DNA from: Treponema sp.
GTDB taxonomy: Bacteria; Spirochaetota; Spirochaetia; Treponematales; Treponemataceae
Length of the DNA: 16,411 nt
Assembly: GCA_017963165.1 (NCBI GenBank)
Contig: JAGCTZ010000032.1
Coordinates: forward strand, 1-16,411
Direction of reading: 5' to 3'
Part shown: positions 1 to 6,371 of the stretch, in pieces
Numbering within the stretch: the first letter of the stretch is position 1
Layout: each line of letters begins with the position of its first letter
Translations under genes and position numbers: made by a program
Notes under the pieces: model-generated
The model's database searches: none
The model's input: the letters and a program-made list of their open reading frames with translations, nothing else
Told to the model about the DNA's origin: nothing

Positions 1-16
1 AACAAGCATCAAACAC

Positions 17-45
17 TTGAAAAACCCCCGTTTTTTTGTTATATT
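17..45 (+). promoter_or_regulatory. Promoter of the tRNA-Leu gene
   Basis: TTGAAA (17-22) and TATATT (40-45) are separated by exactly 17 nt, a good sigma-70 type promoter. Transcription would start near 52, about six bases before the mature tRNA 5' end at 58, which fits a short tRNA leader. Confidence 0.7.
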
Positions 46-57
46 TTGTCTACTTAC

Positions 58-140
58 GCCGGAGTGGTGGAATGGTAGACACGACAGACTCAAAATCTGT
101 TGCGAGCAATCGTGTAAGAGTTCAAGTCTCTTCTCCGGTA
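58..140 (+). tRNA. tRNA-Leu (anticodon CAA)
   Basis: Class II tRNA reading UUG. The acceptor strand GCCGGAG (58-64) pairs with CTCCGGT (133-139), with a G-U first pair, and A140 is the discriminator. The anticodon stem ACAGA/TCTGT closes the loop CTCAAAA, giving anticodon CAA. A long variable arm with a CGA/TCG stem, typical of tRNA-Leu, precedes the T-arm AAGAG-TTCAAGT-CTCTT (116-132). CCA is not encoded. A terminator follows directly, so this tRNA is probably transcribed alone. Confidence 0.95.
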
Positions 141-143
141 TCT

Positions 144-174
144 AAGAACTTCCTCTGTAGGGGAAGTTCTTTTT
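144..174 (+). terminator. Rho-independent terminator after tRNA-Leu
   Basis: A nine-base-pair stem, AGAACTTCC (145-153) with GGAAGTTCT (162-170), is followed by a T run (170-174). It begins four bases after the tRNA and would end the single-gene transcript. Confidence 0.85.
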
Positions 175-201
175 ATTTAACCACGCTCTCTGTATGTGTC
201 C

Positions 202-329
202 GACTTGAACTCTGTCGCTCGATAAATCTCGCTCCGCGCCGTAATATCGATGAACCTAAAATGACCGCTGTCGCGCTCATTTTTTAACGGTTCTTCGATT
301 TTAGGCAAGTTCAAGTCTCTTCTCCGGTA
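202..329. repeat. Palindromic element bounded by tRNA-Leu T-arm copies
   Basis: The left end GACTTGAACTCT (202-213) is the reverse complement of tRNA-Leu bases 117-128. The right end (308-329) is an exact 22-bp direct copy of tRNA-Leu bases 119-140, covering the T-arm and the 3' acceptor strand. The two ends are therefore inverted relative to each other (10 bp, 202-211 with 308-317). Between them are further imperfect inverted repeats: ATCGATGAACC with GGTTCTTCGAT, and CCTAAAA with TTTTAGG. No gene is evident from 175 to 335; open frames here are chance or tRNA read-through. An attachment-site scar from integration at the tRNA 3' end is an alternative, but no integrase is in view. Confidence 0.7.
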
Positions 330-335
330 AATGCA

Positions 336-656
336 TTAGCATGGGGTCCCTGAGGCTCTCGAAGGGCCCCTTGAAGATGACGCTCTTTCCGAAAATTTTT
401 TCAACGATTTCACATCTTCTTTCATTAGCGCCTCTTTCTTTTTTCGGCTCCAACCTTTTACCTGATGCTCACGAATGAATGCCTCTTTGATGTTAAAACA
501 TTCTTCATAATATACAAGTTGTACTGGCAGTCTGTTTTTGGTATAAGCAGCACCTTCACCTTTGTTGTGTTCTTCAATTCTAAGTGTTAAATTGTCTGTA
601 CTTCCAACATAATATGAATTGTCATTACATTTAAGAATGTACATATAACCTTTCAA
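336..656 (-). CDS. Small GIY-YIG nuclease-family protein
   Basis: The 106-residue protein has a single GIY-YIG domain at about residues 3-85. The paired motif appears as GYMYIL and YYVGS at residues 3-20, followed by the conserved Arg in LTLRIEEH and the Glu in FIREHQVKGW. This is the compact YhbQ-like/UPF0213 type; such proteins are predicted DNA endonucleases, and the cellular role of most is unknown. The start is TTG at 656, chosen because AAGGAGG (664-670 on this strand) lies seven bases upstream. The last 14 or so residues are encoded by the left copy of a 28-bp inverted repeat, so the natural C-terminus has probably been rewritten by it; the stop lies just outside that repeat. The gene, including its ribosome-binding site, fills the space between the two repeat copies. 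It could be a stand-alone gene or the nuclease of a minimal mobile element. Confidence 0.85.
   Translation of the reverse strand: MKGYMYILKCNDNSYYVGSTDNLTLRIEEHNKGEGAAYTKNRLPVQLVYYEECFNIKEAFIREHQVKGWSRKKKEALMKEDVKSLKKFSERASSSRGPSRASGTPC
343..370 (-). repeat. Left copy of 28-bp inverted repeat
   Basis: This is a perfect reverse complement of 673-700. Read on the minus strand it carries the TTCGAGAGCCTCAGGGACC form of a repeat found elsewhere in the window (core resembling TTCGACAAGCTCAG). It encodes the C-terminal tail of the GIY-YIG protein. Confidence 0.9.
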
Positions 657-672
657 TAGGATGCCTCCTTAT

Positions 673-700
673 GGGGCCCTTCGAGAGCCTCAGGGACCCC
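673..700 (+). repeat. Right copy of 28-bp inverted repeat
   Basis: This is a perfect reverse complement of 343-370. The pairing stops exactly at both ends: neither the two bases inside nor those outside continue it. It lies two bases upstream of the Shine-Dalgarno sequence of the GIY-YIG gene, so that gene's promoter must lie within or beyond the repeat. No clear target-site duplication is seen outside the pair. Confidence 0.9.
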
Positions 701-705
701 GACGA

Positions 706-757
706 ACATTTATCAGTGACTTCGTACATCTATCAGGGACTCCGCACATCTATCAGT
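706..757. repeat. 20-bp tandem repeat, about 2.6 units
   Basis: Units begin at 706, 726 and 746 with ACATYTATCAG, followed by KGACTYCGY in the first two. On the minus strand each full unit includes GTCCCTGA or GTCACTGA, the same word that ends the neighbouring 28-bp repeat. This suggests the array grew from that repeat family. It separates the comM stop from the GIY-YIG cassette. Confidence 0.75.
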
Positions 758-768
758 AAATAAACTTT

Positions 769-2349
769 CTATAGTTCCAACCTCATATTCGCGCACAATT
801 TATGGAAGTTTATGGCTTCGGTTATGTGCGGGGTGGTAATTTGTTCGGAGCCTGCTATGTCGGCAATGGTTCGGGCAACTTTTATGCAGCTGCTTATTGC
901 GCGCGGAGAAAAGCCATAACGTAAAATTGCTTTATCAAGAACATTACGTACATCTTTTTCCAGGGGGCAGAAATTCTGAACTTCCTGAGGCGAAAGGCGG
1001 GCGTTTTTGGTTCCCTGTCTTTTTCGTTGAATTGTTACTGCTCTGGCGATTCCTTCACGAATCTCTTCAGTAGTAACAAGATCCTTTCTCTGTTCAACAG
1101 CTTCCTGGTCTTTAACACTTTCACTCTGATTTTCAACAAACACCCGTAAATCAATACGGTCAAGTAACGGTGCCGAAAATTTCTTCCAATACTGGTCAAT
1201 CGATTTTCCACTGCACAAACAGATTTTTGTTTTAGAACCATAGTTTCCGCACGGGCAGGGATTCGCAGCCATCAGTAACTGGAATCTTGCCGGATACGTC
1301 GTGCTTCTGCCAGCCCTGCTCAAAGTAACAGTTTCGCTTTCCAAAGGAACTCTGAGCATCTGCAAAACAGAACTCCTGAATTCCGCCGCTTCATCCAGAA
1401 ACAAAACTCCGTTATGAGCTAGAGAAATTTCACCCGGTCTGCAGTTAGGGCCTCCACCACAAATTCCTTCAATACTTGCAGTTTGATGCGGAATCCTGAA
1501 TGGCGGAATGCGTACAAGGGGAGTGTTAGGTTTAATTAGCCCCGCAAGAGACCAGATTCTTGTAACAGACTGCGCTTCTTCCATTGTAAGAACCGGATTA
1601 ATTGCCGGGAACTTCTGAATCGCCATAGTCTTCCCACATCCGGGAGCACCAATAGCAAGCAGATTATGTCCACCGGCGGCAGCAATCTGTAAACCACGAA
1701 TAAGCTCGCGTTGGCCAGTAATTTCACCATACTCATAGCCTTCCTGCAATTTAGGAAAAAGAATGCCGTCTTTTTCTTCGCATCCAGCGGGAATATCTGC
1801 AGCCCCTCGTCCGATATTCCTGTTCACAAAAAAAGAAGGATCACTCAGAGCCCGAAATGCATTTTCAAGAGTATCGGCCCCATAAACCCGAACGCCTGTA
1901 ACTTCCATAGCTTCATCCGCATTCTGTGCCGGGACAATACACTGCATAATTCCGCAAGCCGCCGCCGTTGCAACAGCCGCATGAACTCCTTTTACCGCCC
2001 GCACTTTTCCCGAAAGTTCAAGCTCTCCCATTACAAGAACCGGATCCGGCAGAAAGTTAGCAGTATTAGAAGCTTCGGCACTAGCACCAAGAACACCCAG
2101 CGCAATTGGTAAATCAAAACCAGCCCCTTCTTTTTTCAAATCAGCCGGCGACAGCGAAATAAGCACACGCTCAGGGGGAAACATAAAACCCGAATTTCTG
2201 ATTGCCGCCTGCATACGTTCCCGCGCCTCTTTTACAGCACCATCCGCCAGCCCAACCAGATCAATAGCAGGAATTCCCCTCCGCAAATCCACTTCAACTG
2301 TGACCAATGCCCCCTCATAACCAAAGGGAGAAAACGAATAAATTTTCAT
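769..2349 (-). CDS. comM: ComM/YifB-family AAA+ ATPase (Mg-chelatase-like)
   Basis: At 526 residues this is full length for the family. The N-terminal domain (about 1-170) has the family signature around residues 19-48 and the Lon-protease-like fold segment to about 170. The AAA+ module follows: Walker A GAPGCGKT at 234-241, Walker B GVLFLDE at 314-320, the NPCPCG plus CLC cysteine cluster at 363-379, and the LLDRID arginine-finger region at 395-400. The C-terminal Mg-chelatase lid runs to the end. ComM of Vibrio and Haemophilus is a hexameric helicase that drives branch migration during uptake of transforming DNA; here the role is inferred from family only. ATG at 2349 is preceded by a GAGG-type site. 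It is transcribed with the same polarity as the PHP gene upstream, but 258 bp with its own promoter separate them. Confidence 0.93.
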   Translation of the reverse strand: MKIYSFSPFGYEGALVTVEVDLRRGIPAIDLVGLADGAVKEARERMQAAIRNSGFMFPPERVLISLSPADLKKEGAGFDLPIALGVLGASAEASNTANFLPDPVLVMGELELSGKVRAVKGVHAAVATAAACGIMQCIVPAQNADEAMEVTGVRVYGADTLENAFRALSDPSFFVNRNIGRGAADIPAGCEEKDGILFPKLQEGYEYGEITGQRELIRGLQIAAAGGHNLLAIGAPGCGKTMAIQKFPAINPVLTMEEAQSVTRIWSLAGLIKPNTPLVRIPPFRIPHQTASIEGICGGGPNCRPGEISLAHNGVLFLDEAAEFRSSVLQMLRVPLESETVTLSRAGRSTTYPARFQLLMAANPCPCGNYGSKTKICLCSGKSIDQYWKKFSAPLLDRIDLRVFVENQSESVKDQEAVEQRKDLVTTEEIREGIARAVTIQRKRQGTKNARLSPQEVQNFCPLEKDVRNVLDKAILRYGFSPRAISSCIKVARTIADIAGSEQITTPHITEAINFHKLCANMRLEL

Positions 2350-2369
2350 TGTACCTCGTTCCTTTTTTT

Positions 2370-2399
2370 AGAATATTTTTTCCTATAGTTAATATTCAA
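2370..2399 (-). promoter_or_regulatory. Probable comM promoter
   Basis: On the minus strand TTGAAT (2399-2394) and TATTCT (2375-2370) are 18 nt apart, in a very A/T-rich stretch upstream of the comM ATG at 2349. The match is reasonable, but A/T richness makes chance hits likely. Confidence 0.4.
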
Positions 2400-2484
2400 A
2401 AAAAAATGGACTTCTTACAAAAATTTGAGTTAAAAAATAATTTTTTTTGAAAAAAAGTGAAAATTGGTAGAAATTCGGGCGGTC

Positions 2485-2523
2485 CCCCGGTGGTGGTTTC
2501 GACAAGCTCAACCACCACCGGGG
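2485..2523. repeat. Perfect 14-bp hairpin with dispersed-repeat loop
   Basis: CCCCGGTGGTGGTT (2485-2498) pairs perfectly with AACCACCACCGGGG (2510-2523) around the 11-base loop TCGACAAGCTC. The loop is the core of the repeat family seen at 343, 673, 13781 and 15790, but the arms are entirely different. The rest of 2350-2607 holds the comM promoter (above) and, at 2524-2607, a C/G-rich stretch repeating TCGCT and TTCG words with no recognisable gene. Confidence 0.8.
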
Positions 2524-2607
2524 TCGCTACGTCCACCCTTCGCTATCGCTCACCGTCCTCACTCACATCCGTTCGTTCCGGTCGGCAAGGGGTTCCCATC
2601 GCTACCG

Positions 2608-3447
2608 CTACAAAATAATATCTTTTATATTATCCCAAATCTCATCATCTATTTTTTTACCGCCACAGGTAAAGCCAAGCTTTCGGTCGGCCCGGATTTT
2701 TTCGCCGTGAAAATCGCTTCCGGCAGTAACAAAAAAGCCGATTTTATGGGCAAGTTCTTCAAGCCGCAGACATTCCGTTACTCTTGCTCCAGGATGAAAA
2801 GCTTCAAGGCCCATAACTCCGCGTTCATAGAAATCCTGAAGAGCATCAGGAAGCTTGCCCCACGAAAGATAAAGCGACATAGGATGAGCAATAACAGGAA
2901 CACCACCAGATTCTTTTATTGCAACAATTGCTTCATCAAGCCCGGCGCCAATTCTAGGTACATACCAGGGGCGACCTTTTGCCAGAAATCTATCAAATGC
3001 CTGCTGACGGGTCTTTACAACCTTCTTTTTTACAAGCTCTGCTGCAAAATGAGGACGACCAAGTACAGTATCCGGAAAATCAGCCTGCATTTCTTCTAGT
3101 GTAATGTCTACGCCATCTGCACGCATTCTTTCTATTATTTGGACATTGCGAAGCTCTCTATGGTTCACAAGATTATCAAGAATTTCTGTCAGTAAAGGTG
3201 AAATTTGTTTAAAACCAAGTCCCAGAAGATGAAATTCGCCGGTAGGGAAATTAATATTCAGTTCTACACCAGGAACAAAAGTGATTCCATGTTCTTTAGC
3301 CGCCTGCGAACCTTCCTGAATTCCTGCAATTGTATCGTGGTCTGTTATGGCAATTACGCCGATACTTTTATTAGAGGCTTTTTCTATTATTTGTGTTGGT
3401 GTATACTGTCCGTCAGAGGCCGTTGTATGAACATGTAAATCAATCAT
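2608..3447 (-). CDS. PHP-domain phosphoesterase (RNase AM/TrpH-like)
   Basis: The 279-residue protein shows the metal-binding motifs of the PHP family in order: DLHVH at 3-7, TDHD at 35-38, GVEL at 60-63, FHLLG at 72-76, RPHFA at 131-135, IAHP at 186-189 and GSDFHG at 243-248. Proteins of this length and pattern (YciV, RNase AM) act on the 5' end of short RNAs or on 3',5'-nucleoside bisphosphates, using two or three metal ions. Exact substrate cannot be read from sequence. The start was set at ATG 3447 because MIDLHVH is the usual N-terminus; the frame stays open upstream to 3708, but that stretch lies over the promoter and coding sequence of the divergent regulator gene. The C-terminal codons run up to a C/G-rich repeat-like region. 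Confidence 0.88.
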   Translation of the reverse strand: MIDLHVHTTASDGQYTPTQIIEKASNKSIGVIAITDHDTIAGIQEGSQAAKEHGITFVPGVELNINFPTGEFHLLGLGFKQISPLLTEILDNLVNHRELRNVQIIERMRADGVDITLEEMQADFPDTVLGRPHFAAELVKKKVVKTRQQAFDRFLAKGRPWYVPRIGAGLDEAIVAIKESGGVPVIAHPMSLYLSWGKLPDALQDFYERGVMGLEAFHPGARVTECLRLEELAHKIGFFVTAGSDFHGEKIRADRKLGFTCGGKKIDDEIWDNIKDIIL

Positions 3448-3478
3448 AAAAAATAGAATAGCATATTTTTTAATGTTG

Positions 3479-3487
3479 TGATATAAT
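3479..3487 (+). promoter_or_regulatory. Extended -10 promoter of the CRP-type regulator
   Basis: TG-A-TATAAT (3479-3487) is a perfect extended -10 element in the 75-bp divergent gap. No good -35 is present, as is usual for extended -10 promoters. A start near 3495 leaves a short leader with an AGGAG ribosome-binding site at 3507-3511 before ATG 3523. Confidence 0.6.
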
Positions 3488-3522
3488 ATAAAATAATCTG
3501 CGTAGTAGGAGATTAAAGTTTT

Positions 3523-4767
3523 ATGCCTAAAGCGATGCAATATACAAAAGGTTCCGTCATTTATTTTGAAGGCGATCATGATGATAGAGTTTTCATCATG
3601 CAGGCTGGTGCTGTCGTTCTTCAGAGTACAGATATTGAAACTGGTGCGCCCGTAATCGAACAGGTTAAGAGCGGCGAGTTTTTTGGAGTAAAGTCTGCCT
3701 TTGGACATTTTGGTCGTGAAGAAACGGCTACCGCTTTGGTTCCTACAATTGCAGTTGCGCTTACCGTTCAGGAATTTGAAGTACTGTTCAGTAATAATAA
3801 ACAGTTGATTATGAAAATGCTCCGCGTATTCTCAAATCAACTTCGTCAGATTCACAGAAAAACAGAATCAATTTTGAATAACGTTGCTGCAGATCAGCAG
3901 TCAGGAATGCTTTCGGTTGCAAAGAGTTTTTATGATGATGAACAGTATCGTTCAGCAGCCGATGTATATTTAAAGTTCCTTACACGTTATCCACAGTATC
4001 CAAGAAAAGAAGAAATTGCAAAGCTTTATAATGATTGTAAAATGCGCTATGAAAGAATAGCTGCAGCCGGACGAAGAGGAATCCTTGATACTCCTGTAGA
4101 ATCAGATGAAGGTTCTCTTAAGGTTTTCTCGCTTCCTGCATTTGAACGTTTTGCTAAGGAATATGAACCTGGTCAGGTTATTATTGCAGAATATGAACCG
4201 GGAGATTCCTTCTATCTTATTCAGAGCGGACGAGTTCAGCTTGTAAAATGTGTAAACGGAACTTCTAAAAATCTTGATATTCTTAAACCTGGTGAATTCT
4301 TTGGAGAAATGGCAATTCTTGATAAATCTCCTCGTTCTGCAACATGTATGGCTGCCGGTCATGTAAAGTGTCTTGAATTCAACAAAGAAAACTTTGAGCT
4401 TTTGATTACCGGAAATCCACAGACAGCACTTGTTTTGCTTAAGCTTTTCTGTAAGCGTATTTACGACCAGAAACGCCGATTCCGCATTCTTTGTATTAAG
4501 GATCTTCAGGCTCGTCTTGCCGATGTATTCCTTATGCTCGATGAAATGAATCCGGTTGTTAATGTCGCAGAAAAAACACGCCGCTTTAACGTTACACTTT
4601 CTGATATTGCTCATTGGGCAGGACTTACTCAGGAAGTAACACACGAAGAAGTAAACAAGCTTATAGAAAAACGTAAAATTGAAATGTATGACAATTACAT
4701 CATCGTAAACAATATAGTGGATATGCGCCGAATGTACGAAACTCGTTCCGGCAATGTAAACCGCTAA
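3523..4767 (+). CDS. CRP-like regulator with two cyclic-nucleotide-binding domains
   Basis: The 414-residue cytoplasmic protein has two cNMP-binding beta-barrels. The first spans about 8-110 and the second about 205-310. The second has an intact phosphate-binding cassette, FFGEMAILDKSPRSAT (259-274), with the Glu and Arg that hold the cyclic phosphate. The first has FFGVKSAFGHFGREETAT, where that Glu is replaced, so it may not bind a nucleotide. A short TPR-like helical pair (about 130-175, with SAADVYLKFLTRYPQYP) links them. The C-terminal 90 residues form a Crp-type winged helix, with recognition segment DIAHWAGLTQEVTHEEVNKL at 361-380. The usual CRP/FNR protein has one barrel and about 220 residues, so this is a duplicated form. 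Ligand and targets are unknown. tRNA-Thr follows 23 bp after the stop and may be cotranscribed. Confidence 0.85.
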   Translation: MPKAMQYTKGSVIYFEGDHDDRVFIMQAGAVVLQSTDIETGAPVIEQVKSGEFFGVKSAFGHFGREETATALVPTIAVALTVQEFEVLFSNNKQLIMKMLRVFSNQLRQIHRKTESILNNVAADQQSGMLSVAKSFYDDEQYRSAADVYLKFLTRYPQYPRKEEIAKLYNDCKMRYERIAAAGRRGILDTPVESDEGSLKVFSLPAFERFAKEYEPGQVIIAEYEPGDSFYLIQSGRVQLVKCVNGTSKNLDILKPGEFFGEMAILDKSPRSATCMAAGHVKCLEFNKENFELLITGNPQTALVLLKLFCKRIYDQKRRFRILCIKDLQARLADVFLMLDEMNPVVNVAEKTRRFNVTLSDIAHWAGLTQEVTHEEVNKLIEKRKIEMYDNYIIVNNIVDMRRMYETRSGNVNR

Positions 4768-4790
4768 AATAATAAAATCTAATTTTTTTT

Positions 4791-4863
4791 GCCGATTTAG
4801 CTCACCTGGTAGAGCAGCACCCTCGTAACGTGCAGGTACTCGGTTCAAGTCCGGGAATCGGCT
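4791..4863 (+). tRNA. tRNA-Thr (anticodon CGU)
   Basis: The acceptor GCCGATT (4791-4797) pairs with AATCGGC (4856-4862), and T4863 is the discriminator. The D-arm is GCTC-ACCTGGTA-GAGC. The anticodon arm GCACC-CTCGTAA-CGTGC gives anticodon CGT, reading ACG. The last pair of that stem is a C-C mismatch, a small oddity. The T-arm is CTCGG-TTCAAGT-CCGGG (4839-4855). CCA is not encoded. The start GCCGAT matches bacterial tRNA-Thr(CGU). Confidence 0.92.
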
Positions 4864-4893
4864 CTTAGCCGCTTCCCGAACTTGAACCGAGTA
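4837..4893. repeat. Inverted copy of the tRNA-Thr 3' end
   Basis: TACTCGGTTCAAGTCCGGG in the tRNA (4837-4855) is matched by its reverse complement at 4875-4893 with one mismatch in 19. The spacer is itself nearly self-complementary (CGGC 4859-4862 with GCCG 4868-4871, plus AA with TT outside). The whole stretch is an almost unbroken hairpin that could compete with tRNA folding in the precursor. No T run follows, so it is not a normal terminator. Confidence 0.8.
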
Positions 4894-4975
4894 ACGGAGA
4901 GAGCGGCCAAAAAATTGCGAGCAGTGCGCAGGACGCGCACGACTGGAGGGCTCGGTTCAAGTCCGACAATCAACC
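4878..4975. repeat. Palindromic element bounded by tRNA-Thr T-arm copies
   Basis: The left end CGAACTTGAACCGAG (4878-4892) and right end CTCGGTTCAAGTCCG (4951-4965) are inverted copies of the tRNA-Thr T-arm, 14 of 15 matching. The right copy continues with weaker similarity to the tRNA 3' end (AATC at 4968-4971) and reads ACCA at 4973-4976. The core contains a strong hairpin, GTGCGC-AGGAC-GCGCAC (4924-4940). The arrangement parallels the element at 202-329 after tRNA-Leu. The element ends about 15 bp before the methyltransferase ATG. Confidence 0.7.
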
Positions 4976-4989
4976 AAGAAGTTTGAATT

Positions 4990-6144
4990 ATGCCAAAGTT
5001 TACCTGGAATGACACTCCTGAACTGTATGATAATCCATCTCTTACAAATAATCTTTCTTTTGAACCAGAGCTTTCATCAAAACAACCAAACCACCTTTTT
5101 ATTCAATCCGATAATTATCCAGCCCTTCAAAAACTGCTTCCCATATATCAGAATGCAGTTGATTTGATATATATAGATCCTCCATACAACACCGGCAATA
5201 ACTTTGCTTATGATGACAATCAGAATCACGATGCCTGGTTAAGTTTTATGTCACGCCGGCTCAAGCTTGCACAACAAATTCTGGCTACAACTGGCTGTAT
5301 TTTCATAGCTATAGATCAGACAGAACTTTATCATCTTAAGCTTTTGTGCGACAGCATTTTTGGCGAAGATAATTTTGTAAACGATTTTATGTGGCTTCAT
5401 GGAAAGGGAAAAAAAGATACCTGGTCACGTACTTTGCAGCAGCATACACTTTGTTATGCAAAAGATAAATCTAAACTGTCACCATTTCGCGAAACCCAAT
5501 CAACAAACTGGGCAACAAAAAATGTTGACAATGATTCCCGCGGAAACTGGTTCAGCGGAAGCGTTTCTTTTAGCGAAAACCGCAGTAATCCTAATCACAA
5601 AAACTTTTTCGAAATAACTTCACCTTCGGGAAAGGTATGGAAACGCCAATGGCAGCGTACCCGGGAAGAAATGAGTGAACTTCTTGCAGATAATAGAATT
5701 TATTTTGGTCCGGCACCCGAGTATAATTCTGTTCCCAGAATAAAAATTTTTAATCAGGATATACAGGAAATCATTCCGCGAAACATAATAGATGAAGTAG
5801 AATCTACACGTCACGCACAGGCACATTTAGACAAACTTCTTGAAGAAAAAAACAGTTTTGATAATCCTAAACCCGTAGACCTCATAGCACATTTCATTCA
5901 GATAGCCTGTTCCAAAAAAGATGCGCTGATAATGGATTTTTTTGCAGGTAGCGGCACCACCTTTGAAGCTGTCTGCAGATTAAATCAACAGGACAACGGT
6001 TCTCGTCGTGCAATCCTCATACAAAAAGATGAACCCAACAAAAATCAGAGCAAGTATAAAACCATTTCCGAACTTTGTTGGGCACGAATTAAAAAAAATA
6101 CAGAACAATTTGGACAAACTTGTAAAAAAATTATATTAAAATAA
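4990..6144 (+). CDS. Solitary beta-class adenine-specific DNA methyltransferase
   Basis: The 384-residue protein has catalytic motif IV as DPPY at 63-66 (YIDPPYNTGNN) before the AdoMet-binding motif I as DFFAGSGTT at 316-324. Motif X-like residues KPVDLI at 294-299 precede motif I. DPPY preceding FxGxG defines the beta class, which includes type III Mod subunits; these methylate adenine N6. The target-recognition region is probably about 135-270. It is shorter than type III Mod proteins (usually 550 or more residues), and no Res or other restriction gene follows, so an orphan methylase is the best reading. An in-frame TGA just upstream makes ATG 4990 the first possible ATG; its ribosome-binding site is weak. 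It sits directly behind a tRNA with duplicated 3'-end sequences, a common place for acquired genes. Recognition sequence is unknown. Confidence 0.87.
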   Translation: MPKFTWNDTPELYDNPSLTNNLSFEPELSSKQPNHLFIQSDNYPALQKLLPIYQNAVDLIYIDPPYNTGNNFAYDDNQNHDAWLSFMSRRLKLAQQILATTGCIFIAIDQTELYHLKLLCDSIFGEDNFVNDFMWLHGKGKKDTWSRTLQQHTLCYAKDKSKLSPFRETQSTNWATKNVDNDSRGNWFSGSVSFSENRSNPNHKNFFEITSPSGKVWKRQWQRTREEMSELLADNRIYFGPAPEYNSVPRIKIFNQDIQEIIPRNIIDEVESTRHAQAHLDKLLEEKNSFDNPKPVDLIAHFIQIACSKKDALIMDFFAGSGTTFEAVCRLNQQDNGSRRAILIQKDEPNKNQSKYKTISELCWARIKKNTEQFGQTCKKIILK

Positions 6145-6157
6145 AAATCAATCATAT

Positions 6158-6327
6158 AAAAAAAATGCCGTCTACTCCCGTGGTAATCAGCGGTCGTCTG
6201 CGGGCTGAGCTGGTTAGTGTAGAAATCCTGCGGTTTACTTCGTAAATCCTCGGATTTCTTCTATGGCTCTGCCACCACTCAGATGCAGCCGTCCGCTGAT
6301 TCCCACTCCGTAGACGGCATTTTTTTT
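6158..6327. terminator. Long nested palindrome, likely bidirectional terminator
   Basis: AAAAAAAATGCCGTCTAC (6158-6175) pairs perfectly over 18 bp with 6310-6327, placing a T run at the 3' end on both strands. Inside it AATCAGCGG (6185-6193) pairs with CCGCTGATT (6293-6301), and the innermost core (6222-6258) is GAAATCC...GGATTTC with an inner GGTTTAC/GTAAATC stem. It lies between convergent genes (methyltransferase and hsp20), so it can end both transcripts. At 170 bp it is far longer than a normal terminator. The core recurs at 6968-7004. Confidence 0.75.
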
Positions 6328-6364
6328 CAATTGGATTTTTTTATGCCAATTGCTCTGTTTTTTT
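6328..6364 (+). terminator. Second small terminator hairpin
   Basis: CAATTGG (6328-6334) pairs with CCAATTG (6346-6352), followed after five bases by a run of seven T (6358-6364). It is a back-up stop for plus-strand transcription just before the hsp20 stop codon; the stem is A/T-rich and short. Confidence 0.4.
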
Positions 6365-6371
6365 ATTCAGC

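Noticed and set aside
36..287. Open frame of 83 codons on the plus strand
   Set aside because: It is a read-through of the tRNA-Leu gene, its terminator and the tRNA-derived element; no ribosome-binding site or protein family.
308..329. Complete second tRNA-Leu
   Set aside because: Only the T-arm and 3' acceptor strand are present; no D-arm or anticodon arm precedes them.
706..757. Possible CRISPR array
   Set aside because: Repeats follow each other without spacers and there are no cas genes.
3448..3708. N-terminal extension of the PHP protein
   Set aside because: It lies over the promoter and first codons of the divergent regulator, and the family normally starts at MIDLHVH.
4102..4848. 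248-codon minus-strand frame
   Set aside because: It is antisense to the CRP-type gene and tRNA-Thr, is rich in Phe, Lys and Asn as shadows are, and shows no domain.
4920..4976. Second tRNA ending in ACCA
   Set aside because: A T-arm and a hairpin can be drawn, but no acceptor pairing or D-arm was found, so it is at best a tRNA-derived fragment.
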